DNA from: Deltaproteobacteria bacterium | GTDB lineage: Bacteria; Myxococcota_A; UBA796; UBA2385 | Reading direction: 5' to 3' | Assembly (NCBI GenBank): GCA_016792625.1 | Contig: JAEUKK010000061.1 | Span: 30,380 to 94,379, forward strand | Length of the DNA: 64,000 bases | Shown: positions 42,886 to 51,716 of the stretch, piece by piece | How positions within the stretch are numbered: position 1 is the first letter of the stretch | How the letters are laid out: every line of letters starts with the position of its first letter | Made by a program: the position numbers and the translations under genes | The notes under the pieces: model-generated | Database searches by the model: none | The model's input: the letters and a program-made list of their open reading frames with translations, nothing else | What the model was told of the DNA's origin: nothing

Positions 42886-43977
42886 TCAGCCCGCCGCGTC
42901 GTCCACGGCGCGCAGGCGGACCTCGAGCACCAGCACGCCGAGCACCCAGCGGTCGGCGGCGACCCGGCGCTGCCAGCGCGCCTGCACGAGCAGCTGCGCG
43001 TTGTTGTTGCGGTCGGCGCAGAGGTCGAGCACCATCTTTTGGCGGCTGCCCGCGGGGCTCGGCAAGCTGAGGCAGAGGCCGTCGGTGCCCACGGCGAGCA
43101 CGCGGCCCTCGTCGACCTCGATGCCCTTGCGGCCGCGGCTCGGCCCGCGCCGGATCAGCACCGGCCAGACGATCCCCGGCTGCCCGGGGCTCGGCGGCGC
43201 GCCGAAGGTGCTCGACACGCTGCCCGCGCCGCGGCCCAGGCTGGGCGCGGCCTGGGCGGCGCTGGCGCCGAGGCGTTCGCGGTGGTGCAGCAGCTCGAGC
43301 AGGCGCTCGAGGCGGCCCTCACGCCACGTGCCCACCACAGCGTCGCGCTGCTCGATGTAGCCGATGAGCGCGTCGACCCAGGGCCGCACGTGCGGGTCGA
43401 CGCCCGCGGCCGGCTGCGGCACCGTGAGCGCGGGGAACTCGTCACGCGCGCGGCTGGGCGCCGTGGCCGCGCCCGCCTCGGAGCGCAGGCGCGGGGGCTT
43501 CTCGGCGCCGCCGGGCAAGGAGCGGGTCAGCGCGAGCGGGCTGCGCGACGGCTCTTCAGCCGGGCGCGCGGCGCGGGCCGCCTCGTCAGCGCCCCGGGGC
43601 CAAGACACCGGCCTGGAGGGCTCTTCGACCGCGCCCCGCTCGCGGGCGAGGCGCTTGAGGCGCCGGCCGACGGCGATCGGCAGGGCGGCGAAGCTGACCA
43701 GGTCTTCGGCGCCGGCCTTGATCCAGGCCATCCGCTCGGCGGTGCTCGGGTCGGCGGGCGCGGCGGCGATGATCGGCGGGTGCACGGCGGGCAGGGGGAG
43801 CTGGCGCAGCACCTCGGGGCCGGCCTCGGCCCGCACCACCAGCAGGTCGGCGCGGGGGGTCAGGCCCAGGTGCAGCCGGGTGTGGGCCGGCAGCGCGCCG
43901 CCGAGCTCGGCGGGCGGGGGCGCGCCGATCCACGCGATGAGGGCGCTCTCTGGGCGGCTGCTGCGGTCTTCGGGCAT
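42886..43977 (-). CDS. Degenerate receiver plus PilZ-like domain protein
   Basis: 363 residues, start with GAGGAGA upstream. Residues 1-105 resemble a response-regulator receiver end (PPIIAAAPADPSTAERMAWIKAGAEDLVSFAALPIAVGRRLKRL), but the phosphoacceptor Asp pocket is not evident. A Pro/Arg linker (105-200) and a helical stretch (YIEQRDAVVGTWREGRLERLLELLHHRE) follow. The C-terminal ~95 residues look like a PilZ barrel (VLAVGTDGLCLSLPSP...LVQARWQRRVAADRWVLGVLVLEV). The N-terminal RxxxR c-di-GMP signature is not clear, so ligand binding is doubtful. It may be a signalling adaptor, a function common in myxobacteria. The gene is flanked by 15-bp repeats upstream. Confidence 0.6.
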   Translation of the reverse strand: MPEDRSSRPESALIAWIGAPPPAELGGALPAHTRLHLGLTPRADLLVVRAEAGPEVLRQLPLPAVHPPIIAAAPADPSTAERMAWIKAGAEDLVSFAALPIAVGRRLKRLARERGAVEEPSRPVSWPRGADEAARAARPAEEPSRSPLALTRSLPGGAEKPPRLRSEAGAATAPSRARDEFPALTVPQPAAGVDPHVRPWVDALIGYIEQRDAVVGTWREGRLERLLELLHHRERLGASAAQAAPSLGRGAGSVSSTFGAPPSPGQPGIVWPVLIRRGPSRGRKGIEVDEGRVLAVGTDGLCLSLPSPAGSRQKMVLDLCADRNNNAQLLVQARWQRRVAADRWVLGVLVLEVRLRAVDDAAG

Positions 43978-44031
43978 GCCCGTGGGCTCTCCTCATGCGG
44001 GGTCGAGGCCCGCCGGGGCGGCGCCCCCGAA

Positions 44032-44100
44032 GCGGCGGACCGGCGTGCGGCGGACCAGCGTGCGGCGGACGGGCGCGCGGCGGACCGGCGCGCGGCGGCG
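44032..44100. repeat. 15-bp tandem repeat upstream of the receiver/PilZ-like gene
   Basis: Four 15-base units of type gcggcggaccggcgt (44032-44091) plus a partial fifth, with 1-3 differences between units. They are not in frame with the neighbouring gene's ATG (43977) and sit in the divergent region before the fusion gene (44293). Outside these, 44160-44185 is AT-richer (gtgaacatatgcacg). Confidence 0.85.
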
Positions 44101-44292
44101 CGCGTGACCGGGGGCACTCTACCCCCGCGGGCCCGCAGGTGGGGGAGAACCGGCCGCGCTGCACCCGTTGAGAGTGAACATATGCACGCTGTTGTCGAGG
44201 GAGCTGCCCCCGCCGCCCGCTGCGATGCGCCCGGGCGCGCGCCTTGCGCGGGGCGGCGCGTGGCCCTCGGTTAGTCCCGCGCCGGAGGTCCC

Positions 44293-46521
44293 GTGCGCGT
44301 CGCCTTGGTCACCCGCGGGGACCTGTTCCCCACCGATCACGGCGCCGCCGTGAAGATCGTGCGCACCGCCGAGCAGCTCGCCCGGGTGAGCGGCGCGCCG
44401 AGCTTCATCATCACCGACGACCCCGACCACTACCTGCGCTTTGACCCGGCGGGCGGCCACGCGGCCCTGCCCTACCCGCCGCGCCTGCGGGCCGCCGAGG
44501 AGTGGCCGCCGCTGCCCGCGCTGCGCCGGCTGTCCTTCCGGATCGCCGCGCGGGTGGGCTATCCCGAAGACGAGCTCTTCCTCTACCAGCCCCTTTTTGA
44601 CCCGACCTGGCTGGCCCGCTGCCTCGGCCTCGTGCGCGCCGAGGGCGTCGACGTGCTGCAAGCCGAGTTCCCCGGCTACGCCCTGCCCGCGGCCCTCGCC
44701 GCGCGTCTGGCCCGCCGGCTGCTCGGCCGCCCGGTGCAGAGCAGCCTCGTGCAGCACAACGTCGAGTGGGACCGCCTCGCTGAGTTCGGCCACCCGGTCG
44801 AGCGCCTGCGGCCGATCGAGCAGGGCCTGCTGCACCTCGTCGATCACGTCATCGCGGTCAGCGCCGACGACCGCCGGCGCATGGTGGCGGCCGGCGCGCC
44901 CGCCGATCGGGTGCACGTGGTGCCGCACGGCGTTGAGCTGGGCGCCTTTGTGCACGCCCAGCCCGCCGGTGTGCGCGCGCGCCATGGCCTGCCGCTCGAC
45001 GCCCCGCTGCTCTTCTTCCACGGCACCTTGCACTACTGGCCAAACACCGAGGCGGTGCGCTTTTTGGTCGACGAGCTGCTGCCGCGCCTGCTGCCGCGCT
45101 GGCCGACGCTGCGGGTGCTCATCTGCGGGCGCTCCCCGCCCGAGCAGCTGCAGCACCCAGCCCTGACCTTCACGGGGGCGGTCGACGACCTCGCCGCCCA
45201 CATCTCCGCCGCTGACCTCTGCGTCTGCCCGGTGATGTCGGGCGGGGGCACCCGCATGAAGTTGCTCGAGTACATGGCCGCGGGCAAAGCGACGGTCAGC
45301 ACGACCAAGGGGGCCGAGGGCATCCCCTATGTCGTGGGCGAGCACATCGAGATCGCCGATGGGCCGGTCGCTTTCGCGGAGCTGGTCGACGCGCTGCTCG
45401 CCGACCCGGGCCGGCGCGCGCGCCTCGGCCGCGCCGCCCGCCGCTTCGCCTCGGCCTACGACTGGCCGTCGATCGCGCGCAGCACGCTGTCTTTGTATGG
45501 GTGGGCTGGGCCTTCGGCGGGGGCCGGCGCGCCCTCCGCCCCGGACCCCGCCGAGGCGCACCTGCACCGGATCGCTCCGGGCAAGCCGCGCACGCTCCTC
45601 CTCCTCATCAACCGGGGCTGCAACCTCCGCTGCTCCTTCTGTGATCTGTGGGACAAGCACGAGCAGATGGACGTCCCCGGCAAGCTCCTCCCCCTGCTCG
45701 ACGAGGCGGTGCAGATCCAGACCCGGGTGCTCGTGATCACCGGCGGCGAGCCCTTCCTCCACCCCGATCTCTTCGTCGCCGTGACCGCGGCCAAGGCCCG
45801 GGGACTGAGCGTGAACATCACGACCAACGGTCTTTTGGTCGAGCGGCGATGGGATGAGCTGCTGGCCGCCCGGCCCGACTCGCTCTCCTTCTCGCTCGAC
45901 GGCCTCGCCGAGACCCACGACCGCCTGCGCGGGCAGCGCGGCGCGTTTGACCGCACCCTGCGGGCGCTGGACCGGGCCTTGGGCGCCGGCTTCGCCTGCA
46001 GCGTCTACTTCACCGTCAACCACGACAACCTCAGCGAGCTCCTGCCCGTGTGGCGCCTCGCCCGGGCCCGGGGCGCCCGCTTCGACTTCTGGCCGGTGAA
46101 CGACGCGCCCGACCTCGCCCTGCGCGGCGCGGCGGATCGGGCCGCCTTCGCCCACGCCATCGACGAGATCGGCGCCGCTGACGCTGAGGTCGCGGGTCGG
46201 CGGGCCTATTACCTCCAGGGCCTCGACTACCACGCGGGCGCCCGCCAGCCGGTGCGCTGCCTCGGGATGGTCGACCAGTACGGCGTCAAGTACAGCGGAG
46301 AGCTCCTGCCCTGCTGCGTGTGGGGGGCCGAGGGCGTGGTCATGGGCGACGTGTTTCAGGACGGCCTCGCCGCCCTGTGGCGCAGCCCGGCGGTGCAGGC
46401 ATTCCGGGCGAAGATGCTGGCGGATGGCTGTGCCGAGGGCTGCTACAACCACTCGCTCTACGAGTTCAGCCAGAGCACGGGCCTGCCCTTTGGGCTGCGC
46501 GCGCCGGCCGACGCCGGTTAG
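44293..46521 (+). CDS. Glycosyltransferase (GT4)-radical SAM/SPASM fusion protein
   Basis: 742 residues. A GTG start with GGAGG 4 bases upstream begins MRVALVTRGDLFPTDHGAAVK. Residues 1-400 form a GT-B family 4 glycosyltransferase: SSLVQHNVEWDRLAEFG; HVVPHGVELGAF; and the C-terminal donor site GGGTRMKLLEYMAAGKATVSTTKGAEGI with an E-x7-E-like region. After an Ala/Pro linker (405-430), residues 432-742 are radical SAM. They have C443-xxx-C447-xx-C450 (CNLRCSFC), GGEP at 484-487 and a SPASM-like C-terminus with Cys656, 674, 675, 713 and 717. The radical SAM part resembles peptide- or sugar-modifying members. It may transfer and then modify a sugar, or modify a peptide that is glycosylated. The substrate is unknown. 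RNase HI starts 32 bp downstream. Confidence 0.88.
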   Translation: MRVALVTRGDLFPTDHGAAVKIVRTAEQLARVSGAPSFIITDDPDHYLRFDPAGGHAALPYPPRLRAAEEWPPLPALRRLSFRIAARVGYPEDELFLYQPLFDPTWLARCLGLVRAEGVDVLQAEFPGYALPAALAARLARRLLGRPVQSSLVQHNVEWDRLAEFGHPVERLRPIEQGLLHLVDHVIAVSADDRRRMVAAGAPADRVHVVPHGVELGAFVHAQPAGVRARHGLPLDAPLLFFHGTLHYWPNTEAVRFLVDELLPRLLPRWPTLRVLICGRSPPEQLQHPALTFTGAVDDLAAHISAADLCVCPVMSGGGTRMKLLEYMAAGKATVSTTKGAEGIPYVVGEHIEIADGPVAFAELVDALLADPGRRARLGRAARRFASAYDWPSIARSTLSLYGWAGPSAGAGAPSAPDPAEAHLHRIAPGKPRTLLLLINRGCNLRCSFCDLWDKHEQMDVPGKLLPLLDEAVQIQTRVLVITGGEPFLHPDLFVAVTAAKARGLSVNITTNGLLVERRWDELLAARPDSLSFSLDGLAETHDRLRGQRGAFDRTLRALDRALGAGFACSVYFTVNHDNLSELLPVWRLARARGARFDFWPVNDAPDLALRGAADRAAFAHAIDEIGAADAEVAGRRAYYLQGLDYHAGARQPVRCLGMVDQYGVKYSGELLPCCVWGAEGVVMGDVFQDGLAALWRSPAVQAFRAKMLADGCAEGCYNHSLYEFSQSTGLPFGLRAPADAG

Positions 46522-46553
46522 CCGCCGGGGCCCCGCCGGGGGCGGAGGGCGAG

Positions 46554-47324
46554 ATGCCGTGGCGCGCGGGTGTGGTGAACGGGAAAGACGTCTGGGTCGA
46601 GGTCGACGTCGATGGTGAGCTGGTGGTGCGCGACGGTCGGGTGCCCGTGCGCTACTCCGAGGCCGAGGGGGCCAAGCTCTACGGGGCCGGGCGCGGCAAC
46701 GTGAAGGTCTTCGCCGGCGCGGCCAAAGAGCTGCCGCCCGGGCGCAGCGACGAGGCTCCGCGGGAGGGCGGCGCGGCGGCCCGGCCCTCGACCCGGGCGA
46801 GCGCGCCGAGCGGTTTTGGCTCGGCGGGCACGCGCACGGCGGCCCAGGCGGTGGCGGCCAAGGCGGCGGCGGGTGATCTCATCGCCGACCTGCCCGCCGA
46901 TGCGGTGGTCTGCTTCACCGACGGCGCGTGTAAGGGCAACCCCGGCCCGACTGGCGCGGGCTGCGTGGTGAAATTGCCTGACGGCCAACGTTTTGAGCGC
47001 CACCTCGCGCTGGGTCAGGGCACCAACAACATCGGCGAGCTGTCGGCGGTGGGCTTGGCCTTGGCCTTGCTCGATGAGAACAACGTGCCCGACAATGTCG
47101 CAGTGCACATCCTCACCGACAGCAAGTACGCGATCGGCGTGCTCAGCCAGGGTTGGAAGGCGAAGGCGAACGTCGAGCTGATCGCCGATCTCAAGGTTCG
47201 GGTCAAGAAGCGCAAGGCCAAGCTGCACTGGGTCGCCGGTCACACCGGGGTCGCCGACAACGAGCGGGCCGACACCTTGGCCAACATCGGCGTCGACGAG
47301 AGCCGGCGCGCGCTGCGGCGCTGA
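46554..47324 (+). CDS. rnhA: Ribonuclease HI with an N-terminal extension
   Basis: 256 residues; the start at 46554 has GGAGGG. The C-terminal ~140 residues are RNase HI with the full acidic set: D123 (CFTDGACKGNPGP), E162 (NNIGELSAVGLAL), D189 (ILTDSKYAIG) and D240 with H230 in WVAGHTGVADNERADTLA. It cleaves RNA in RNA-DNA hybrids. The first ~55 residues (VWVEVDVDGELVVRDGRVPVRYSEAEGAKLYGAGRGNVKVF) form a separate beta-rich module, followed by a Ser/Ala linker. It is not the Caulimovirus-type hybrid-binding domain I would expect (no W-x-G-F-Y motif). RNase HII is encoded 1.3 kb away. Confidence 0.9.
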   Translation: MPWRAGVVNGKDVWVEVDVDGELVVRDGRVPVRYSEAEGAKLYGAGRGNVKVFAGAAKELPPGRSDEAPREGGAAARPSTRASAPSGFGSAGTRTAAQAVAAKAAAGDLIADLPADAVVCFTDGACKGNPGPTGAGCVVKLPDGQRFERHLALGQGTNNIGELSAVGLALALLDENNVPDNVAVHILTDSKYAIGVLSQGWKAKANVELIADLKVRVKKRKAKLHWVAGHTGVADNERADTLANIGVDESRRALRR

Positions 47325-47341
47325 GCGGGCTAGCCGCGCCC

Positions 47342-47869
47342 ATGACCGCGCCCCCGACCCCTGCCGACGCCGCGCCCCTCGCCGATCACCGCCGCCCGCG
47401 CGCCCGCGGGGTGGCCGTGGTGGTGGCGGTGACCCTGCTGCCCCTGCTCGCCGCCGCCGTGCCCTACTACAAGAGCGTGCGCGGCGAGTATGACCGCTAC
47501 CACGCCTATGTCGAAGAGACGCTGACCAAGCCGGCCAGCCCACCGGCCTGGGAGCGGGCGACCCTGGCCCCGCCCGTCTGCGTCGAAGAGGCGATCCGCT
47601 GGGCCGAGGCCTGCCCGGCGACCAAAGAGTTCTGCAAGGGATCGGTGCCCGAGGTGATGCGCCGCTGCCTGGGCTCGGCCGATCACGGGGGGTGGTGCGC
47701 GGCTCAGAACCAGGCCTGGCTGACCACCAACTTCGGCTACCACGACTGCGCCGCGCTCCTGGAAGGGCTCGACGAGAAGCCCGCCAAGGCTCGAAAGGGG
47801 CTCTGCGCGGCGGGCTGGCGCGCGATCGGCCGCCACTGCATCGATCTCGAGCGGGCCGCGGGCGGCTGA
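47342..47869 (+). CDS. Single-pass membrane protein with six conserved-looking cysteines
   Basis: 175 residues. A cytoplasmic stub, then one transmembrane helix (about 24-42, VAVVVAVTLLPLLAAAVPYY), then an exterior domain with seven Cys (PPVCVEEAIRWAEACPATKEFCKGSVPEVMRRCL...WCAAQ...DCAALL...GLCAAG...RHCIDL) that could form disulfides. No family was recognised. It starts 17 bp after rnhA, so it is probably co-transcribed. The periplasmic, cysteine-rich design suggests a structural or binding role. It converges with the GT2 gene at 8 bp. Confidence 0.7.
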   Translation: MTAPPTPADAAPLADHRRPRARGVAVVVAVTLLPLLAAAVPYYKSVRGEYDRYHAYVEETLTKPASPPAWERATLAPPVCVEEAIRWAEACPATKEFCKGSVPEVMRRCLGSADHGGWCAAQNQAWLTTNFGYHDCAALLEGLDEKPAKARKGLCAAGWRAIGRHCIDLERAAGG

Positions 47870-47876
47870 GGGCCGC

Positions 47877-48602
47877 TTAGGGCCGCCAGCCGAGCCGGTG
47901 GGCCGCGATCTGCAGGCCGAGCGTGATCGCCGTCCGTGGGCGCACCTTCGACGCGCCGCCTCGGCGGGGCCGCATGACCGCCGGCCGCTCGACCACGGGC
48001 AGGCCGCGCTCCTCGCAGGCCCGCACCAGCTCGGCGTCGAGGAACCAGCCGGTGGAGCGCAGGGGCAGGCCGCGGAGCAGCTCGGCTTGGAATATCTTGG
48101 GGCAACCGTTGAGATCGACGCTCTGCGCGCCCATCCCGCGGGCCCAGGCGCTCCAGCAGCGGGTGGTCAGGCGCCGGAGCGCGCCGTCTTGGCGCTGCGT
48201 CCGGTGGACCTTGGCCAGGGCGGCCCCGCCCTCCACCGCGTCGAGAAGGGTGGAGCAGACGCCGATCTCGATCTGGCCGTCTCCCCAAGCCCAGCCGAGC
48301 GCGCGGGGGTTGGCCGAGGCGGAGAGGGCCCGCAGGCCGGCCAAGATCCCCCCGCCGTAGCCGGCGTTCTCATCGAGGACGATGAGCTGGAGGCTGCTTT
48401 GGCCCTGCGCCCCCGCCGGCCCCACCGCCGCGGAGAGGTGGGCCCGGGTCTGGTCGCGGCTGCCGTTGTCGACCAAGGCGACGCGCACCGGGCGGGGCTC
48501 GGCGCTGAGCCAGGCGCGCAGCTCGTCGAGCACAGCGTCAACCACGGCCTCTTCGTTAAAGAAGGGGAGGGCGAGGCCCAGCGCGGGGCGCTCAGCCCCC
48601 AT
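47877..48602 (-). CDS. Family 2 glycosyltransferase
   Basis: 241 residues from the ATG at 48602, which overlaps the rnhB end by 11 bases. The GT-A start LGLALPFFNEEAVVDAVLDEL, then VALVDNGSRDQTRAHL, NAGYGGGILAGLRAL, WGDGQIEIG (the D-x-D-like metal site region is WGDGQ) and RSTGWFLDAELVRACEERGLPVVERPAV are family 2 marks (DPM1/DPG synthase-like). It should transfer a sugar from a nucleotide or a lipid carrier. There are no transmembrane segments. It is last in a leftward unit starting with rnhB. Confidence 0.88.
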   Translation of the reverse strand: MGAERPALGLALPFFNEEAVVDAVLDELRAWLSAEPRPVRVALVDNGSRDQTRAHLSAAVGPAGAQGQSSLQLIVLDENAGYGGGILAGLRALSASANPRALGWAWGDGQIEIGVCSTLLDAVEGGAALAKVHRTQRQDGALRRLTTRCWSAWARGMGAQSVDLNGCPKIFQAELLRGLPLRSTGWFLDAELVRACEERGLPVVERPAVMRPRRGGASKVRPRTAITLGLQIAAHRLGWRP

Positions 48603-49227
48603 CGCCGACCGCCGGGGGAAAGAGCGCCTCTTGGCGGAGCTTCTCGATGGTGCCCCAGCGGGTGCGCACACAGGACGGCAAGGCGCCCTCGGCGAGGCGC
48701 GCGGCCAGCCAGGCGCGGGTCACCGGATCGCTGGGGTAGCCCGAGCCAACCGCGCCCAAGGGCAGGAGGAGGGCGTCGCGGTGCACCTTCGCGAAGATGC
48801 TCGCCGCGCCGACCCAGGGGTAGCTCAGATCGGCCTTGGGCTCGATGACGAAGCGGGGCGCCAGCGGGGCGATCCGGCGGAGGAGCCGCGCGGCAAACGC
48901 GGGGATGGCCGCCGGCGCGCAGGGCGCGTCGATGTAGACCAGATCCGGCCCAAAGCGGAGGATGTGGGCGGCGAAGGCCTCTTCTTCGAGCGTGTTGATG
49001 TTGCCGTTGTCAATGTCCTCGACGCTGATCTCGATGAGGGCCACCTCGCCGAGCGCGCGCAGGCCGGCTTGCAGCGCCACCCGCTTGGCTGGGCGCAGCT
49101 TCTTGCTGTCGGTGGCGCCAGTGGCGGTCACGGCGTCGAGCGCGCTGTCTTCGCAGCAGTAGGCGCCGACCACCAGGGGCCCGAGCACGCAGCCGCGGCC
49201 CGCTTCGTCCATCGAGAGGATCTTCAT
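48592..49227 (-). CDS. rnhB: Ribonuclease HII
   Basis: 211 residues. MDEAGRGCVLGPLVVGA carries the first acidic pair (D7, E8). TDSKKLRPAKR, IDAPCAP (D100) and PKADLSYPWVGAASIFAKVHRD complete the active-site region, and the C-terminal YPSDPVTRAWL..G..P..VR..W.T pattern follows. It removes ribonucleotides from DNA. The gene is short and compact. It shares an 11-base overlap with the GT2 gene. Confidence 0.95.
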   Translation of the reverse strand: MKILSMDEAGRGCVLGPLVVGAYCCEDSALDAVTATGATDSKKLRPAKRVALQAGLRALGEVALIEISVEDIDNGNINTLEEEAFAAHILRFGPDLVYIDAPCAPAAIPAFAARLLRRIAPLAPRFVIEPKADLSYPWVGAASIFAKVHRDALLLPLGAVGSGYPSDPVTRAWLAARLAEGALPSCVRTRWGTIEKLRQEALFPPAVGDGG

Positions 49228-49327
49228 GGGTCGAGGCTAGCACCTCTCGCCCGGCGGCGCCCGCGGGCTAAGCCCGGCGCCTTGGGCGGCGTGCGCTGCG
49301 CAGGCGGAGCGAGAGGTGGCGGCGACA

Positions 49328-50197
49328 ATGACGAGCCCGACGACCCACACGACGGCGGATGGCCGCGGCGCGGGCGCCCCGCTCGCAGGGGAGGGGAGCG
49401 GCCTGCCCGCCGACGAGCAGCTCCCCCTGAGCGCGCCGGGGCTGATCACCGCGCTGGAGCGCCTGCAGATCGCGGGCGCGGTGGGCGCCAGCCTGCTCGT
49501 GTCGCGCGGCCACGCCTGGTTCATGATCAGCCGCGCCGCGGCCCCGGCGACTGTCGAGATCGAGGCGGCGCCCAGCCGCGTGCTCCCGCGCGCGCTCGCC
49601 CTGTCGCCAGAGCGCGCGAACCGCCTGCGGGCGGCCGGTTTTGTCGCCGGCGGGCCCGGCCAGCGGCCGCTGCGGCGCGCGCAGGCCCTCGAGGCCGCGG
49701 GGCGGGCCCCCCTCGCCGATGAGCTGTTGGCCCTGCTCGACGCTGTCTACGGCGAGGCCAGCCTCGGCGAAGGCGGGCTGCGCCTGCGCTTGGGGGCGCC
49801 CGATCCGCTGCGCGGCGATGCCCTGATCCAGCGCATGACCGAGGCCGCCCGCGCCGCTGACCCCGCGGTGGGCCGCAGCCGGCTCTACGCGGCGATGCTC
49901 GACGCCGAGCTGCTGCTGCTGGTCGAGCCAGACGGCGCGCCCACCCAAGTCGGCGAGCTGAGCGGCTGGCCCGTCTACGCAGCGTTCACCGACCATGACG
50001 CGCTGCGGCGCCAAGACGCGCGGGCGCCCCTGCACCGGCGCCTCGGCGGGCGCGCGCTCTTCCCCCTGCTGTTGGAGCACCGGGTCGGCTCTTTGCTCAT
50101 CAATAGCGCCGGGCCCGTGGGGGGCGAATTGTACCGCAACGAGGTGCAGACCCTCGCTGGCGCGGTCTACCGGGCGCCCCCGCGGCCACGGTCTTGA
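49328..50197 (+). CDS. SseB-domain protein
   Basis: 289 residues from the ATG at 49328, which has GAGGTGG at about 8 bases; a GTG at 49316 is an alternative. The C-terminal ~110 residues (AAMLDAELLLLVEPDG...GWPVYAAFTDHDALRRQD...LGGRALFPLLLEHRVGSLLINSAGPVGGELYRNEVQ) match the SseB N-terminal domain. That domain is found in a Salmonella serine-sensitivity protein and in type III-type secretion accessories. The first part, LERLQIAGAVGASLLVSRGHAWFMISR, resembles the matched domain in DUF-type proteins. Function unknown. No secretion genes lie nearby. It lies just upstream of nqrA on the same strand. Confidence 0.75.
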   Translation: MTSPTTHTTADGRGAGAPLAGEGSGLPADEQLPLSAPGLITALERLQIAGAVGASLLVSRGHAWFMISRAAAPATVEIEAAPSRVLPRALALSPERANRLRAAGFVAGGPGQRPLRRAQALEAAGRAPLADELLALLDAVYGEASLGEGGLRLRLGAPDPLRGDALIQRMTEAARAADPAVGRSRLYAAMLDAELLLLVEPDGAPTQVGELSGWPVYAAFTDHDALRRQDARAPLHRRLGGRALFPLLLEHRVGSLLINSAGPVGGELYRNEVQTLAGAVYRAPPRPRS

Positions 50198-50270
50198 GGC
50201 AGGACCTCGGCGAGCCTGTCGTCCATGACGACATTTTGACACCGACCTCGGCGGTCCGGGCCCGGCCTCT

Positions 50271-50300
50271 TTGGTGGCAACACCCCGGTGCTTTGGATAT
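50271..50300 (+). promoter_or_regulatory. Candidate promoter upstream of nqrA
   Basis: TTGGTG (50271-50276) and GGATAT (50295-50300) are separated by 18 bases and end 36 bases before the nqrA start, in the AT-richest stretch of the leader. A perfect TTGACA (50236-50241) has no -10 at 16-18 bases. These are weak consensus matches in GC-rich sequence. Confidence 0.3.
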
Positions 50301-50336
50301 GCCGGCGGACTTCCCACAGCGACGGAGCCAAGTCTG

Positions 50337-51716
50337 ATGGGGCTTCACCACATCCACAAGGGGCTCGACCTGCCCACCACAGGTCAGCCGAAGCAAGTGA
50401 TCACCGGCGAGGTCTCGGTCAGCCGGGTCGCCGTGCTCGCCGACGACTTCATCGGCATGAAGCCGCGCATGATCATCGGGGAGGGTGAGCTGGTCCGGCG
50501 CGGGCAGCCCCTCTTCGAAGACCGCAAGCGTGAGGGTGTGCTGCACACCGCACCGGCCGCCGGCAAGATCGTGGCGATCCACCGCGGCGACAAGCGCGCG
50601 CTGCTCTCGGTGGTCATCGAGCTGAACGATGCCGAGCGGGCGGGTTCGGTTTCAGACGCCGACCACTTCCCCTTCGAGAGCTTCAAGGGCACCGCCCCCG
50701 CCGCGCTCAGCCGCGACGAGGCCAAGGCCCTGCTGGTCGAGAGCGGCTGCTGGACCGCCCTGCGCGCACGCCCCTTCTCGCGGGTGCCGCCGCTCGATCA
50801 GGTGCCCTCCTCGATCTTCGTCACCGCGATGAACAGCCACCCGCTGGCGGCTGACCCCGCGGTCGCCCTGGCTGGGCAGCAGGCGGCCATTGAGGCCGGC
50901 CTCGCGGCGCTGACCAAGCTCACCGATGGGCCGGTCTACTTCTGCCGCCGCCCGGGCGTCGATCTGGGCCCCGGCACGGTCGATGGTGTGCGGGTCGAAG
51001 AGTTCGACGGCCCGCACCCCGCGGGCCTGCCCGGCACCCACATCCACCTGCTTGACCCGGTCAGCCGCAACAAGGTCGTCTGGTACGTCAACATCGCCGA
51101 CGTCGCGATGATGGGCGAGGTGGTGCTCACCGGTAAGCTCAACCCGAGCCGGGTCATCTCGATCGCCGGGCCCGCCGCCGCCGACCCGCGCCTCGTGCGG
51201 TCGCGGCTGGGCGCCCAGGTGGCCGAGCTGGTCGCGGGCGAGGCCAAGCCCGGCGAGCTGCGGGTGGTCAGCGGCTCGATGCTCGGCGGCCGCAAGGTCG
51301 AGGGCGAGGTGCTCGGCTTCCTTGGCCGCTACGACCTCAGCCTCAGCCTGCTGCACGAAGAGCGCGCGCGGAAGTTCCTCGGCTGGCTCACCCCGGGTGA
51401 GCACAGCTTCTCGCTCTTCCCGATCTACCTGAGCAAGCTGTTTGGCGGCCACGACTTCGACTTCACCACGACCACCAACGGCTCGCCCCGCGCCATGGTG
51501 CCGATCGGCATGTACGAAGACGTCATGCCCCTCGACATCATCCCCACCTTCTTGTTGCGCTCGCTGGTGACCGGCGACCTCGAGAAGGCCGAGCAGCTCG
51601 GCGCGCTCGAGCTCGACGAAGAAGACCTCGCCCTGTGCACCATGGTGTGCCCCGGGAAGACCGACTACGGCGCCTACTTGCGCCAGCGCCTCGACACGAT
51701 CGAGCGGGAGGGCTGA
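50337..51716 (+). CDS. nqrA: Na+-translocating NADH:quinone oxidoreductase subunit A
   Basis: 459 residues; ATG with GGAG about 10 bases upstream. NqrA features are [53 protein letters not shown] and the later [30 protein letters not shown]. Subunit A is a cytoplasmic-facing subunit binding quinone or its inhibitors. It begins the six-subunit nqr operon. The stop TGA overlaps the nqrB ATG by one base (TGATG). Confidence 0.96.
   Translation: MGLHHIHKGLDLPTTGQPKQVITGEVSVSRVAVLADDFIGMKPRMIIGEGELVRRGQPLFEDRKREGVLHTAPAAGKIVAIHRGDKRALLSVVIELNDAERAGSVSDADHFPFESFKGTAPAALSRDEAKALLVESGCWTALRARPFSRVPPLDQVPSSIFVTAMNSHPLAADPAVALAGQQAAIEAGLAALTKLTDGPVYFCRRPGVDLGPGTVDGVRVEEFDGPHPAGLPGTHIHLLDPVSRNKVVWYVNIADVAMMGEVVLTGKLNPSRVISIAGPAAADPRLVRSRLGAQVAELVAGEAKPGELRVVSGSMLGGRKVEGEVLGFLGRYDLSLSLLHEERARKFLGWLTPGEHSFSLFPIYLSKLFGGHDFDFTTTTNGSPRAMVPIGMYEDVMPLDIIPTFLLRSLVTGDLEKAEQLGALELDEEDLALCTMVCPGKTDYGAYLRQRLDTIEREG

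Noticed and set aside
50236..50241. Perfect TTGACA before nqrA as a -35 element
   Set aside because: No -10-like hexamer at 16-18 bases; the downstream sequence is GC-only. A different weak pair is listed instead.
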